From Anaeroplasmataceae bacterium (lineage in GTDB: Bacteria; Bacillota_I; Bacilli_A; Acholeplasmatales; Anaeroplasmataceae): a stretch of DNA of 64,000 nucleotides. Each line of letters begins with the position of its first letter. Position 1 is the first letter of the stretch. Position numbers and translations under genes: made by a program. Below are positions 32,311 through 47,400 of the stretch, piece after piece. The DNA is taken from positions 1 through 64,000 of the forward strand of contig JAIDZC010000038.1 in the NCBI GenBank assembly GCA_029057785.1. Direction: 5' to 3'. The notes beneath the pieces were generated by a model that saw nothing but the letters and a program-made list of their open reading frames with translations, made no database searches and was not told the origin of the DNA.

Positions 32311-32338
32311 TTGAAAAGTTTATTGAATATCTTTTCAA
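32311..32338 (+). promoter_or_regulatory. Operator-like inverted repeat around the -35 box
   Basis: Perfect 8-bp arms TTGAAAAG (32311-32318) and CTTTTCAA (32331-32338) flank a 12-base spacer that contains the -35 box. The right arm falls between the -35 and -10 boxes. The arm centres are 20 bp apart, close to two helical turns, which would suit a dimeric regulator. In such AT-rich DNA an 8-bp palindrome can also occur by chance. Confidence 0.4.
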
Positions 32339-32351
32339 AATAAAGTATAAT
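32323..32351 (+). promoter_or_regulatory. Sigma-A type promoter of the second giant gene
   Basis: A -35 box TTGAAT (32323-32328) and a perfect -10 box TATAAT (32346-32351) are exactly 17 bases apart. Transcription would begin near 32358, leaving a leader of about 94 bases before the ATG. The upstream terminator makes an independent promoter here necessary. Confidence 0.75.
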
Positions 32352-32371
32352 TAATGATGGACTAGTGCGCC

Positions 32372-32405
32372 AAATTTACAAAAAGTATAAAATTTTTGCA
32401 AATTT
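32372..32405 (+). promoter_or_regulatory. Hairpin in the leader of the second giant gene
   Basis: Arms AAATTTACAAAAA (32372-32384) and TTTTTGCAAATTT (32393-32405) pair at 12 of 13 positions around an 8-base loop. It would start about 14 bases into the predicted transcript and end about 30 bases before the Shine-Dalgarno site. It is AT-rich and not followed by a T tract, so mRNA protection at the 5' end is more likely than termination. No riboswitch class was recognised. Confidence 0.4.
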
Positions 32406-32451
32406 TAATGTTGTTTTATAGATTTAGTTTTCTAAAAAGGAGGCTGTAAAA

Positions 32452-35400
32452 ATGAGAAAAATATGGAAAGGATTAATGCAAAGTAAGATTAAATTACTCT
32501 CTGTTCTTTTTGCTACAGTGGCAGTAGTATGTCTTACTACAGTTTTGGTACTGAATTTGACAGTTCAGCCAGGGGACCCAGGCAGTACGCCTATTGCCGG
32601 GAATACAGAAGAATACTATGACAATTTAGCAGAAAATAATGCGATTGAAATGAAGTATCTTATGTTTGAAACCCATACTGCTGATAATGCCCCTAGCAAT
32701 AGTAAGGTTGCAGGTGTTTGGTGCAAAGGTATAGATATTCAGCAAATTTATCTGGATTGCGGGAGTAATAATTCTGCGCTTGTTGCTTATTTTTCAACTC
32801 ACACTGCTTTGATTATCCCTTCAACTACAGATGGCTACGATACAGTAGTGGGTATAGATTTTTCTAACGTTGGTTGGAATAATCCAGTATATAGGGGTGG
32901 AGTTACTTCAGGAAACACCTTTTTACAACTTGTTTCATATATTGAAGTAGTTAAAATTCCAAAGTCAGTGCAATATATCAGTGCATATTCTTTTAATAGT
33001 TTTACTAAACTAGGATATTTTGAAACACCTTTCATTGGTACTTCAAGAGGATCTTCAGCACGTGGTATCAATATGACTGCATATGATATTAGAGAATTTG
33101 AAAATACTAATGGTCATATTCCTACTAGTGATCCATTTGGTTCTATGTTTGGTAGACATAATCCATTGTACCCAATGAGAACTGAAAGAACAGGTCAAGG
33201 AGATACAGACACTTGGTTTAATTCCTTTGGTATAGAATATGAGCCAAGATATATGGAATGGAAAGAATTGGATGAAAATAGTGTCAAGTCTGAAGCATTT
33301 GGATTCTATCTTCCTAACAAGATTGACTATTTATACATAACAGATGAAAAGGCATTAGGAAATTATTCTCTTGCTATGACATCTGCAAGACATGTGGAAG
33401 TTACTGCTCAAGGTTCAGTCTTCTCTTTTGGTGCTTATGCCTTTGCAGAAAGTGGAAAACTAGGAGATCAGTTCTCTGATGCACAACAAGGTCTTGAAAC
33501 AATAAAGCTTAATATGAGTGGCTCTATTTCAATGAAGACTGGTACATTCAATACATGTCAAACATTACAGAGCATTATTATTCCTCGTGCAAGCACAAAT
33601 ATTGAAATTCCAGATGCGTTCTTATATAACAACTTAAGCTTAAAAACAGTGTATATGCCTGGTACAGTTACCTCAATTGGTAAAGGTTCTTTTATGGGCT
33701 GTGAGCAATTGGAAAGAATTGCAGTCTACACTGGAGATTCAGCCAATTTAACTGGAGATTACGACACAGATGTAGCAAATGGTTTAGTCGTTAATCATGA
33801 ATATAAATTTGATTTACCTACACAATTAAAGTCTATTGGTGCAGATGCATTTAGAGATTGTAAGTCCTTTGATGTAATTTATGTACCAAATGCTGTAGAA
33901 AGCATTGGTTATGCTGCATATAGTGGTTGTTCAAGTGTTGAAAGAGCAATTTTACCATTTGTTGGTGCACACGTTGGAAGATGTACAAATTCTTGTGTAA
34001 ACGAAGAAGGTAAGAAGGTACACCATGGATTATCTGGTTGGATTTTTGGAGATGTATCTGGTAACACAACCAATTGCTATGATGCAAAACAAAGCTTCAT
34101 AGATGAAACGGGCTCTATATCTACAAAGCCATTTACAATTCCAAAGAAATTGAAAGATATCACTTTAACTAAAGAAACTCATTTAACTACAGGCTGTTTC
34201 CAAGGCTTAGCTAGTTTGGAAAGTATCACAATTAATGATGCTGTAGGTTCAAATATAGTAGAAGGCTGTTTTGACCAATGTGGATCCTTAAAGAGCATGT
34301 CTATACCAACGATTGTTGGTGGAAACCTTGGAGCTTTCTTCAAGGGCTCAGAGAAGTTTGATGGAAGTGCTGTTACAATCGGTTCATGTCGTGTTCCTAC
34401 GACCTTAAAAATTGTTCGTATCACAAATATGCCAAGTGCATCAGGACAATTATTCCATAATTGTTCAAATATTGAAACGGTAGAATTTTCTAATGTTACT
34501 ACCTATTTTGGTAATGCAATTTTCTATAACAACCAATCTTTAAAGAATTTAACTGTACCTATTATAGGTATGCAACGTGGCGAATTTAATCCAAACTACT
34601 ATATGTGGTGGAGAGATATTCGTTATAGAAACTCATTAATGTGGTTATTTAGTGAATCTTTACAAACAGATGCTTATCGAAATACATCTCAATATTATCA
34701 ACCATATTCTGCGGTTTATTATTCACCTTATATTCCAAATTCATTAAAGAGTGTTACAGTTACAAACGAATATGAAATTGATTATCATGCATTCCGTGGC
34801 TTCACTGGATTAGAAAACATATCTATTACGAATGTACCAGATCATATTGATGAAGGCTCATTCTGGAACTGTGGTAGTCTTCAATCTTTACAATTGCCAT
34901 ATATTGGTAATAACTTAAACAGAAGTGGAGATGCAGGCTGGTCTCATGTTTTAGGTTTCATTTTTGGTAGAAATGCCTCATATAGCAATTCTTATGCTGT
35001 ATCTCAATATTCAACATATTATATTCCAAATGGATTGGAAACTGTTGAAATCGGAACATCTAGTACAGAAGTTGCATCTTTATCTACTAAGGTTTTTGAT
35101 TATGCTTTCAGTGGATGTTCATCTATAAGATCAATTGATTTCAAGCATGCAGATATCCAAACTTTAGGTACTTATGCATTTGCAAATTGTTCTAAGCTAG
35201 AAGATGTTAATTATCCTAATGCACGTTATTCTCATGTAGGTAATTATGCCTTCTATAATTGTAAGACTTTAAAGAGAATGAAGAAGGCTGGCGACGCTCC
35301 AGACGAGAAGGGATTTATTCCAGATACTGTTAGGACTATCGGAAGCCATGCTTTTGATGGAACCTCTGTAGGTTATTTAGATTCAGGGTCTTATGCAAAT

Positions 35401-38400
35401 AATAGACTTGATTTGACATCTTATACTTCAGTAGGTGACTATGCATTTGCGAACTGTTTACAAATCGATGAAGTTGTTGTTCCTGAAAATCTAATCATTG
35501 GTTCAGGTTTATTTTCAGGTTGTTCTTATTTGACAAGTGCAACACTTCCTACAAATAATAAAATGGTTACTCCATATATGTTCCAAAACTGTGTAAGTCT
35601 GCCAGGTGTAGATATTACAGGTATAACAAATATACCAGCAGGTATATTCTCAGGCTGTACAAATCTATCTTTTGCGAATGGATTGATTTTAAACCCTTCT
35701 ATTAATAGTATTGGTGCATATGCATTTGCAAAATGTAGCAGTTTAGAGCATTTTGAGTTACCAGCAGGTTTATACAGCATTGATGAAGGAGCATTCCAAG
35801 GCTGTAAGAACTTAGAATATTTAACTATTCCTCGTGAAACAAAGATTATTAATCCTTATGGATGGAATAATTGTGATGATAACTTCTATTTCTATGTTTA
35901 TGAACCAGAAGAGAAGTGGCCAAGCACTTGGGTATATAACTGGAACTGCTATTATCCTGTTTATGTATTAGGTGATGTTGGTGAGGATGTATTTACTTAT
36001 ACTTATGTAATTACTGAAAAGAGATATTATATTACAGGTATTACTAGAAAAGGATATGAGATGGGCTTAAGTGGTACTCTACGTATCCCTTCAAGACATG
36101 ATGGTGTTGATGTTGTTGGTATTGATGAATCCTTACTTTCTGATATAGATAAGGCTGAAGGTGCTCAAAAAATTTCAACGCAAACAGGAATTACTCGTGT
36201 AATTCTACCTAAGGGTGTTACAAAAATTGTAGGAAGCCCATTCCAAACTGGCCAACGTGTTGATATTTATACAGAATACACTAAGGCGGAAATTCTTAAG
36301 ATTTATAATGATAGTAAGGCAGCTATTGAGCAGGAATTCTTAGATTGGGAGAAAACCCAAGTTCAGCCAATTCCAGAAGATACTATCGAAAATAAGAGAA
36401 TAGATTTATATCGTAAATTAGTTGGTTGGAAGCCATTTGCTGAAAATGAAGATGGCATTGCTATGTCTGATGGTTCTGGAGATACTTGGGATACTCGTAA
36501 CTGGACTTCTGGCGGTATGCTTTATTATAAGGATTACTGGCAATATGGTACAGAAACAGGCACTTCATCTTTAGTTCCATATTTAAAAATTGATACTTTT
36601 AAGTATATCTTTGATGAATATGAAGTAGAAAATACTTCTTATACAGGTTCTGCTATAAAGGTACGTGTTGTAAGAATTCAGTTACCTGGTGAAATATTTA
36701 TAAATGAAGGCTTAGATATCACTATAGATGAAATTATGTATATCTATGAAAGTGATGTTAAGATTCTTAATTATGCATATTCAAATAATGTGAATGTTGG
36801 AACAGCAAATGTTGCTGTTAGCATTAATCGTGATGAATTAGAATATTATAATGAAAATCAATGGGGCGCAAGAGCTAAGCATCCATTGTATTTAACCGGA
36901 ACAACTACGCTTCATTATCAGATTTTGCCGATAGAAATATTACTACTAGCTACTGCAAATGATGGACTTTATTATGAAAAAGAATACGATGGTAATGTAT
37001 TCTCATACTATCAGTGGCAATCTGGTCAGATTTCTGGTCTAGAGGGTTATCCAGGAGCTTCATTTAGTGGTACTCTTTCTTCAAATTCTGCTAATGCTGG
37101 TGAATATTATCCATCTGATTTAGTATGGACTACACCATGGCGTGTTATGTTGAATAATATTGATGTAACTAATAACTTTAGAGTTACTGTACAATTCCTT
37201 GTGATTATCAATCCTATGGAGGTTGAGGTTGTTTGGACTAGAGCAAAAGAACCAGTGGATGGACAATATCTTCTAGCTAGCCTTGCAGATGCTACAAGAC
37301 CTGATGGTTCTCCAATCTATTTATATCCATACATCGGTGGTGAAATTCAACCTACTGCAGTTGCAAAGAAGTATGGTACCGATGCCGAATATGTTCCAGA
37401 CTGTGATTTACTTGTAACCCATATTAGTAATGCGGGTATTTATCCATATGAAAAAGATGGTTTCCAAAATACATATCATATGTATGCTTATGTAGCACCT
37501 TATGATGCAAATAATTATGTAATTCGTGCTACAGATAGAGATACAGGAGAAAAATATATTCCAACTGTCATTCTAGATGCTACTACAAGAATTGTAGCGA
37601 TGGAGGGTTGGTATCGTGTTACAAAAGGAAGAATTGTTATTTCCTTCGATTTGTCAGAAAAAAATGCATATTTGATTTCTCCATATGAGAATGAATGGAG
37701 CTATACATGGGGTTCAAAATACCTAGGTGATGGCAAGTATGAAGATATGAACAATCGTTTGTATATTTCAGGATTAGGTGAGAATTCTCGTTTTGTTGGT
37801 AAAATGGCAACTTCATCAGATTCAAAGGCTACATACGATTACAATAATACTTTAACAGGCGATATTTTGTTTGAAGAAAGTGGTACAGGTGTATATGTAC
37901 TTAGCTGGCAAACAGTTTCCTTTGCACATAGTTGGAATGGAAAGACAGTTAATTTTACTGCAACACAAGATATGCCATTCTTGATTTGGAATCCAATTTT
38001 GGATATTGAAAATGAAAATGATTGTTATGATGTGGTTGTAAATGGACGTGTTCAAATCATTTACAATCAGTTTGAACCAACCTACTTTATTGGTTTAAAT
38101 ACAGATGATTATGAAACAATTAAGAATCCAAATTATATTACAGTTCCTGACGGAACAAAATATAAGGATGTATCTAATGAAGGAGGAAGCGAATCTCAAC
38201 GTGAATACTTATACTGGGAGTATGAAGTAGATGGTTCTGAATATCGTTTCTCTGCTGAGGATTTAGATGTTTTAGATAAGAATGTTCCTGGCTATACAAA
38301 GCTTTACCATAGTGATAATGGTGCAAGTTTATCTGCGGACGAAGTTAAATTTGTTTCTCTGGGAGATCATGTATTCTCTGTTACATTTAGTGCAAGACAC

Positions 38401-41400
38401 TATGATGATGTTCAATATAACATTTGGATTAATGCGGTTAGAAGCCATGTTAAATTTGCAGATTTAAGCAAGACTTATGATCGTAATCCTGTTGATATTG
38501 ATTCAAAGATTATAAAAATGGGTACAGATCAGCGCCCATTAATGACAGTTACTTATATGGATCAATATGGTACAGAACTTTCTGAGCCACCAGTTAATGT
38601 TGGTAAATATAAGGCTCATATTGTAGTGCCTGAGGGCGAATTCTTCCACCCATTTGACGAGATTATTGATTTTGAAATTTATGCTCGTGTTGTTACAATC
38701 GATGTAACAGGAGATAAAGTATTTGATAATCAGCCTCATCAAATTGATACTTTAACTTTAGACAATCTAAGTACATCTGTTCAAGGTCCAGATAAGGGAT
38801 TATTAGATGGAGATCGTATGCAAGGTATTTTACAGACGACTTCGTTTGTACCAAAAGTTTATGATTCGCTTTTGAATAATACCTTTAAGTGGGCTGTTCC
38901 ATGGACAGTAATTTATATTGGTACTTATGATGATGTAAGTAGAAATTATAGGGTTGAATTGACTGGCTCATTTGAGATTAAACCATTACAGTTCAAGTAT
39001 AATGTTCGTGATGAAAGAGGAAATTATATTACAGATTTGGATGATGAGGGTCATTTAATTCAAACTTTATTCTATGATTCAACATTCCATTCTATTTCAA
39101 TTAATTTAACATTCCCAGTGCCAGGAAACTATGCTCCTGCACCTACTTCAGATGTTATCATTCGCTATAGTGATATTTCATTGGCAGAAAATTCAGGCTC
39201 ATGGTTGACAAGCCCATCTCCAGTAACTACACCAGGAGAGCATAAGATTTACTTTATGCTTAAGGCAGATTACTTTGAGACAATCATAGATTATGTTACA
39301 ATTCATATTAAAGAATTAGAGATTATTTATGATGATCCTGCATGGAATGATGGCGATGGCTTTGATGAGCGTTATACAATAGAATATTCAGGAAGCAATC
39401 AGACTTATATGATTACTGTAATAAAGCCAAGCTTTAGTGCAACAGTTTATTATAGTGTAGATGGTGGTCCTGAAACTGAAGAAGCGCCAATGTTTAAAGA
39501 GGTTGGAGAATATACGGTAAAATATCGTATTACTGCTCCTAACTATGAAGAAGTTATAAAAACTGTTGTTGTCCATGTGGTACAACCAGGAGAAGAAATA
39601 CCATCAGAGTATTATGAATTCGATTACTTTAATGGTGTTTATGATGGAAATTCACATTCTGTTACTGCAAACTTTAAGTCAAGCTTTATTAATAGTCAGC
39701 CTGCTGGTTTCTGGTATAAGGTTTTATTCTCAGTAGATCAAGGTGAAAACTGGACTGAAGTAGCTCCTTTATATACAGAAGTAGGTAAATATCGTGTAGA
39801 TATTAAATATCAGGCTAAGGGTTATAAGGATGTTGTTATTGCAGGACAAATCATTATTAAAGGAAAACCTTTATATTTAGAAACAACAGAGTATAGAGGT
39901 GTATTTGATGGTAAGTATCATAATGCAGGCTTAACTACAAATCATGCTGGCTGCAGTGTTACTTATAATGAGGATACAAATAAGTATACATATACAGACG
40001 CCTCTGGTTCTGTTGAATTAAATTTACTTTATTCTTTAAATGCAAATGTTGCTGCAACTGATTCAGAAGAAGGATGGATTTCTGGTCCAGGATTTAAGGA
40101 TGTAGGTCTTTACACAGTTTATGTAAAGGTTGAGGCTGATAATTATGAGCCAATCATCTTCGAGACATATACTCCAGTAGTAATTGAATTCTTGGAAAAT
40201 CCATCTGCAAGCATGGAAAGTCCACAAACATTTGAATATAGTAAGGCTCCATTAGATGTAGACCAAATTGTTATTGATACTGTTGCTGATGGTGTAAGAA
40301 CTGCTTACTGGTATTCTGCACATTATGGTCTTGATGGTAATCCTGTTCAAGATATGCCTGAAGAAAGAATAACTGCACCACAAGAATTAGGTGTTTATTA
40401 TGTGAAGATTCATATTTCTCCAACAAAGAATACTGGTTCTGCTGATGTAGAAGGCTTTGTTGAGATTGTTCCTCGTAAACTTACTGTTACTTGGGATTCT
40501 CCACAATACTATGATGGAAATATAAAGAATCCAAATGCAACTGTTGAAACAGGAACTTCAGATGAAATTTCCTTAATGGTTGAAGTTACTGGTGGTATAC
40601 CTCCAATTGAAGTTGGTAGCTATGTCTTCAATGTTTGGATGGCTTATCCAAATCCTAACTATGTATTAGATAGAGATCAATTCACTTTAGAAATTATTAA
40701 GCGTAATGTATTGTTTAACTTACATGAGGATTTTGTAGTTAAAGAAGACTTTAGTAAGTGGGTTTATACAGATTCTGCTTCCTATGATAAGTCTGATCAA
40801 TGTCCTGGTGATGACCATTGGCATTTATTAGGTGACCTTCATGGAACTGCTGAAAAATACGTTGATAATGAGCTTGTTGAGATAACATATTCTGGTTTAA
40901 GTCCAAATCACTTATTCTATATTGAAATGGAAACCTCTTCAGGTCAACGTGGACAATATCACTATTCTACAATCACAAATGATTTCTATATTAATAGTGT
41001 TCGTGTTATCAAATGGGATATTTACGAAAAGGATGAAAATAACAGAATTAGAGAGCTATATGGCCAACCTGTTTCTGTTAAGGAATTCTATGATGTTGAT
41101 TTTGATATTTTAATCAACTTGACTTATCCACAAATTGATTTATCTACATTAGAAATTATTACAGATTATGTTTATGATGGTCTTGCCCATACAATTTATA
41201 TCAATATTCCTACAAGATATGGTAGTGCTTTTGTATACTACAAGGATGAAACAACAGGAAGATATACAACAACACCACCAAGACGTACATTAGTAGGTGA
41301 ATATACTATTGAGTTCTATGTAGGTGCAACTGGCTATGAGGATACTTATGGTGAGGCAACTCTAAAGATCACTCCTGCTGATTTGTATATCACGATAGGC

Positions 41401-44400
41401 GATCTATATAAAGTATCAGATTCAACTAAGACGCTTCATGAAAAATATGATGCAACGACACATATTAATTCTTATGGAGTGACTAATATTCTGACAACAA
41501 CACCTCCTGTTCCTACACATATTCGCTACTATGATGCTAAAGTATATAAGGAACAAGATATTCTGAAATTATATCGCAACTTTGATATTACGGATCCTAT
41601 TTATTCAAAGGGAATTTCCAACCTTGTTGATGCTGGCAAGTATTATTGTGTTGTATATTATGAAGAGGATGACAATAGATGGCATGAATCATTTGCAATG
41701 AAGTATGTTGAGCTAAAGCCAAGAGATATTTTGGTTGAATTTGCTCCAGGTACTGTTCCAGATATTACGATTACCTATAATGGTAAGCCTGTTGTAATCC
41801 CTCTAACAAATGCAACCATTGACACTACTCCAGCAGCTCCAGGAGATACAGATGGTTTATTACCAATTCATAGCATTACTACAACTGCAGATCGTATGAA
41901 AGAGTACTATGTACAAACCAATAGTGCGAATGCAGGTGTATATCCATTAGATACGGGATTTGAATTCCTTGCTATTGATATTTATGAAATTGCCGGACAT
42001 AAGTCTGTTAAAGCATCTAACTATCATCCAGTATTAATTGGTGATTTCCATGTTGAAATTTTAAAGAAATATTTAGAAGACGATGAATTCTATTTGTTGT
42101 TAAATGAATATACAAAGACATATGATGGTAAGGTTCATACTCCTGATTATTTCCCTAAGGATACATATGTATGTGCATCTGATGGTGAAATGAATATGAC
42201 ATTCTATCAAATTGACAATGAAGGTACACAAACTTATGTTCCTGGTGATCAGAAGAATGCAGGTACTTACCTAGTCATTTTGGGAATAGATGAAGGTACT
42301 AACTATTATTCATCTTATGCTTCTAATGCCCAATTAAAGGGTGATGGTACGCCATATTTGTCTTATCCAAGTGTTCAATATACAGCAAGAGTTAATAAAA
42401 AGACTGTAGATGTACACTGGGAAGGATTAGAGCAAACCTTCAATGGTGAAATTCTATATCCAAGACCAACATTTATTGATGCTGAAACTGAACCAGGTAC
42501 CGAAGTAGAAGTAGATTTAATGACACTTTACTATGATTCTGAAGTATTTGATTTCATTCCAAAGAATGTAATCAATGCTGGCGATTTTATGGTAGCTGCT
42601 AAATTTGATACTTCTACAATGGCTGGTAAAGAGTATGAAAAGAACTATACTTTAAGTAGAGAAACTGTTTCTACGATGTTCATTGTACATAAGTTGGTGT
42701 TGGCACTTCAACTTGGTGATGGTGGTAATTCTAATAAGATTACACATTATTCATCACAATCACCATGGCAATCTATTGTATATACAACTCCAACAGCAGG
42801 TGCAGCAGAGTTTATTGCTGAAGGCGATGTTGATATTCAGGCATGGATTAATAATATGAAAATTAGTTCTTTAGCAGATGATAATTTACCTGCTAGAATT
42901 AGTACGATTTCTTATGCGGAAACAACATATATGGATCCAGCTGATTTCTACTATGACATTAGAATTCGCAATAAGGCAGGATTAGATGTAACTGACTCCA
43001 TTGACTACAAGATTTTAGGTAGTGTAACTATTGTTGCAGATGAAATTGTCTATGATTTGAAAGATCATGTTACTGTAATGTATCGTGAGGTCAAGGGAAC
43101 AAGCTCCGTTGTTGGTTACAATTTAAATGAATTGAACTGCTTAACGGTATATAACCCTGCAAGATATAATATTGTTAACTATAGAATTAATGGTGAAATC
43201 CATAGTGAGAATGATCGTATTTCTCAAGCTGGAGATTATGTGTTAACATTCGATATTACTGCAGAAAATCGTATTACACGTTCTTGTACAGTTTATGTTA
43301 CAATTCAAAAACGTGCAGCATATATGATTTTCAAAGAGGAATTGACAAAGACATATGATGGTGTTCCAGTGGATGTTGCTAAATTAATTAATTCAAATCT
43401 TTCTGGTTTCAATGGAACTATGAGTGATCTTCAGTTCCAGTATGTTGAAATTATTGATTCTCTAAACGAAGTACCTCTAAATGAGGCTCCTAAGGCTGCA
43501 GGTAACTATAGAGTAGATATTATTTCTAAAGCAGATAATGATACATCAGCTGAACATAATTATACTGCTTTAGAGGTTAGCCAAACCTTCTCAATTTACC
43601 CAAGAGAAATCAATATCAATTATGAAAAGGATTTAGAGTTGTTAGATGACTCACTTCTTGGACAACCTTGGCGTGATGCTTTCGAAGCTTTATCTGGTGA
43701 TATTACAGATATCGTTTCAGGAGATAAACTATTCTATGAATTTAATTTAGCAAGCTTAGCAAGAGGAGAATTCGTTGCTAGAAGAACATTCAAGGATAGC
43801 AAGAATGAAACACAACAATCCTTTACATCTGATAATGCGGTTGAATTTACCTTCGCATGGGCTGTTAAACAGACTGATGATAAAGGTAATGTTATATATG
43901 AAACTTTTGAATCTCCAGCAGGATCTGGAAATATGGTTCAACAGGCTGTCGATATTTCTAAGAACTATACTATAAATTTAGCATTTAGATTATTAGTACA
44001 CTATCCATATATTCCAGCAAATGTTATCGGTGAAACTGTAACTTATGATGGAAATCCTCATCATGGTACTATAACCTTTGAGGCTGATAAAGCTGGACGT
44101 TATTCTAGAGATTGGTATGAAAATAATGTTCTTCAAACTTATTCAACAGATTTGAATACATTGTCTACTTCAACAATTCATAACATTAATGATTTATCTT
44201 TCACAGAACCAGGAAGCTATACAGTTTATTATAAGTTGACTATTGATCCATCTCTTACTCCTGTTAAGTATGAGGATATGGAAGGTTCATTTAACATTGT
44301 TATTAGTAAGCTTGAACGTAATCTTTCAATTACACAACAAGCTAAGGAATACGATGGTGAACCTGCTGGTATTAAATTATCTGGTACAACTACAGAGCGT

Positions 44401-47400
44401 TGGTTCCCTGAGCATACATTGACTCTACCAATGCCAACGGTTCCTGATAATTATGATCTAGATGATGTTATATTAACTTATTCTCTAGGTGGAAAAGAAT
44501 CTGTAGATCCAACTATTGGATGTATAGAGGCTGGTGTGTATGAGTTTACACTGATATTCCCAGAAACTGCTTATTATAAACAAACAAAGATTTCTTCTAG
44601 TTTCCAAATTAGAAAGATCAAGATTTATATTGAGGATGACTCCTTACTTGGTGGAGCTAGATTTAAGTATGATAATCTTGTGAAGACTTATGATTTCACA
44701 TTCAATAAGGCAAATGCCCAACAATCTGAGCATAGTAATTATATCCTTTATACAATGAAGGATGATATAATGACTGAGCTTCAAGATCAAAACTTATTGT
44801 TTAGAGCTACTTTAATTACAAATGGTAAAGAAGTAGGTTCTTATCATGGTAATGATGGTACATTGACTGTATTTGCATATGAATATGAAGTATATAGTAC
44901 TGCATTAGATAAAGATATGACAAATAACTATATGCTCGATTTTGCAAAGGCAAGTATTTCTATTGACAACATTGATATGGTATGGTCAACTACACCTGCT
45001 GAATATGTTTACGATGGTCAATTACATGGATTTAATATTTCTTTTGCAGCTCCAAGCAAGAATCAAGTAACAATCAAGTATAAGAATGACGCTACGGGCG
45101 ACTTCCAGCTTACTCCAGTTCAGTACAGAGATTGTGGTGAGTATGAAGTAGAGGTTGAATTGTCAGCTAAGAATTACAATACAACATATGCAACATTGAA
45201 GTTAACAATCACCCGTGCTGCAACTGAGATTATTTATGTAACTAACTTAGGTAAAATCTATGATGGTGCAGAAGTAACGCTACCAGATAGAGTGTTTACA
45301 AATCGTGATTTAGCAGACGAAGAGAATTTAAGAAATACGTATACCTATGAATACTATTACTATAACGAGGATGGCGATCTTGTTGCTAACCCTATGTACA
45401 AGCAAGAGTATAAGGATGGTGTCGTTATTTCTAATGGTACACGTCCAATTGATGTGGGTAAATATAAGATTAAGATTACTATCCCAGCAGTTAAGAATTT
45501 TGATGAAGTTACATGGGAAACAGATTTTAGAATTTCTCAACGCGATGCTACATTGAACTGGAAGGGGTCAGAGTTTACCTATGATGGTACTGCAAAGAGC
45601 CCAGAAGCTCATATGGTATTAACTGCTGACGATGTTAAGAATGGTGTAGTTATTGCATTAAAGATTACAATTACTCCAAATGGGGATCCTAATGATCCTG
45701 AACATAAATCTGTAGGATTCTATACCGCTACTGCAACAATTGATTACAATGAAAGTTCAGAAAAGGCAAAGAATTACAAGATTGATAAGGCATCTGAAAC
45801 ATTCCCATTCCGTATTAATTATCGTCGTATTGCAGTTGTATTCTCTAGAAAAGATGTATTAGATACAGATCCATTACATCAATACAATATAAGATATAAG
45901 AATTCAACTTCTTATAATCCAGATACAAAATATTCATTTGATGTACAAAATCTTGTTTCAACTCATGAAATGAAGGATTATTTACAATTGAAATATTCTG
46001 GAACTAAGACATATTTCAATATTACAGACTTCCAGTGGATGGACTTCCAAACTAATAATCCTATTAATGGCAATCCAAAGATTTATGATGAGAATAACAA
46101 TGAAGTACAAAATAACTACTTAATTGAGACTTATCAAGTATTATTTGGCTTGACTACTGATGAATCAGCAATTGAGCGTGAAATTAGAGAAAACGTTGTA
46201 CCTTATGATGGTGAACTTCATACATTCATTTTCGAAATGGAAAATAAAGATGACTTCCTTATCTTCTATAAGGTTGGTGGAAAACTAGGTACAGGAAATA
46301 ACTATGTAATTTCTTCAGACTTCCCTGGTGGTCAACCTTCATTTAGAGAAGTTGGATATTATCCTGTAAATGTTTCTATTCGTGATTTATCTAATAAAGA
46401 GATCGTAAATGATTTGACTTATGTTCAAATTTATGCTGCTGATCCACATCTAGAACCAGCTGATCTTGACTTTAGATTAGGTAAGGTTTATGATGGTAAG
46501 CCAGTAGAAAATCCTGAAATGACTTATGATGGTAAGGTTGCAGGAGAAAATATTTTAAAATATATCTACTATAAGATAAATGAAGATGATCCAGATCATC
46601 CTATTGAGTTAGCAGAGGCTCCAAAAGAAGTGGGCAGATATAAGCTAGTTGTAAAGATACCTGAAAGAGGTAATTATGCAGCCGCATCATATAGCGAAAG
46701 CTTTATATTCGATATTACACCAAGAAATATCAAGGTGGTAATTCCTGCTAACATTGGTAGAAAACTATACGATGGTCTACCTTGGACAGCCACAATGACT
46801 GATGATAATATTGATGGTTCTGGTGATGAGGGCTTAGCTCCAAATCAAACAATTCGTACACAAGAATTACGTTTGAATGCCGTAAATGCTAAGCAATATA
46901 ATCCAAATGGAACTGACCATAATTTATTCCAATGGTCTCCAGCAGGAACAGATATTTGTAAGATTTACGACGAGAATGGTAGAGAGGTACAATCAAACTA
47001 TACAATTGAGTATTCTGGATATGTTGATATTCAGCAACGTCAATTTGCATTTGAATTTGATCCACTAGTTTCTAAGTATGATGTTACGAATACTACAGGC
47101 TACTTCGTTGCCGTAAAAATATTAGGTACTTACGATGAAAATGGTAAGGTTGTTCCAACATATATCCAAAATGATGATATTCAAATTATCTATTCATTTA
47201 ATAGTGATTTCTCTAATCCATCTACTACACCACTTCCTGTGAAGAAATTAGGTCATACTCTAGTATGGGCTAAGATTGTAGATAAGAGTGGTAATATTGC
47301 CACAGCTACAACTTACACTATGGTTTACTTATATGAGGATAATGGTGGAGAAGATGATCCTGATGAACCACTTGAGGGACCAGATGATGCAGAGAAAGAT

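Larger units (their letters stand above)
32045..32451 (+). other. Intergenic region between the two giant genes
   Basis: This is the longest non-coding stretch in the window (407 bases). It holds the terminator (32103-32140), a very AT-rich spacer with nothing recognised (about 32141-32298), an inverted repeat and promoter (32311-32351), a leader hairpin (32372-32405) and the ribosome binding site AAGGAGG at 32437-32443, eight bases before the ATG at 32452. No small ORF or RNA gene was recognised. Confidence 0.7.
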
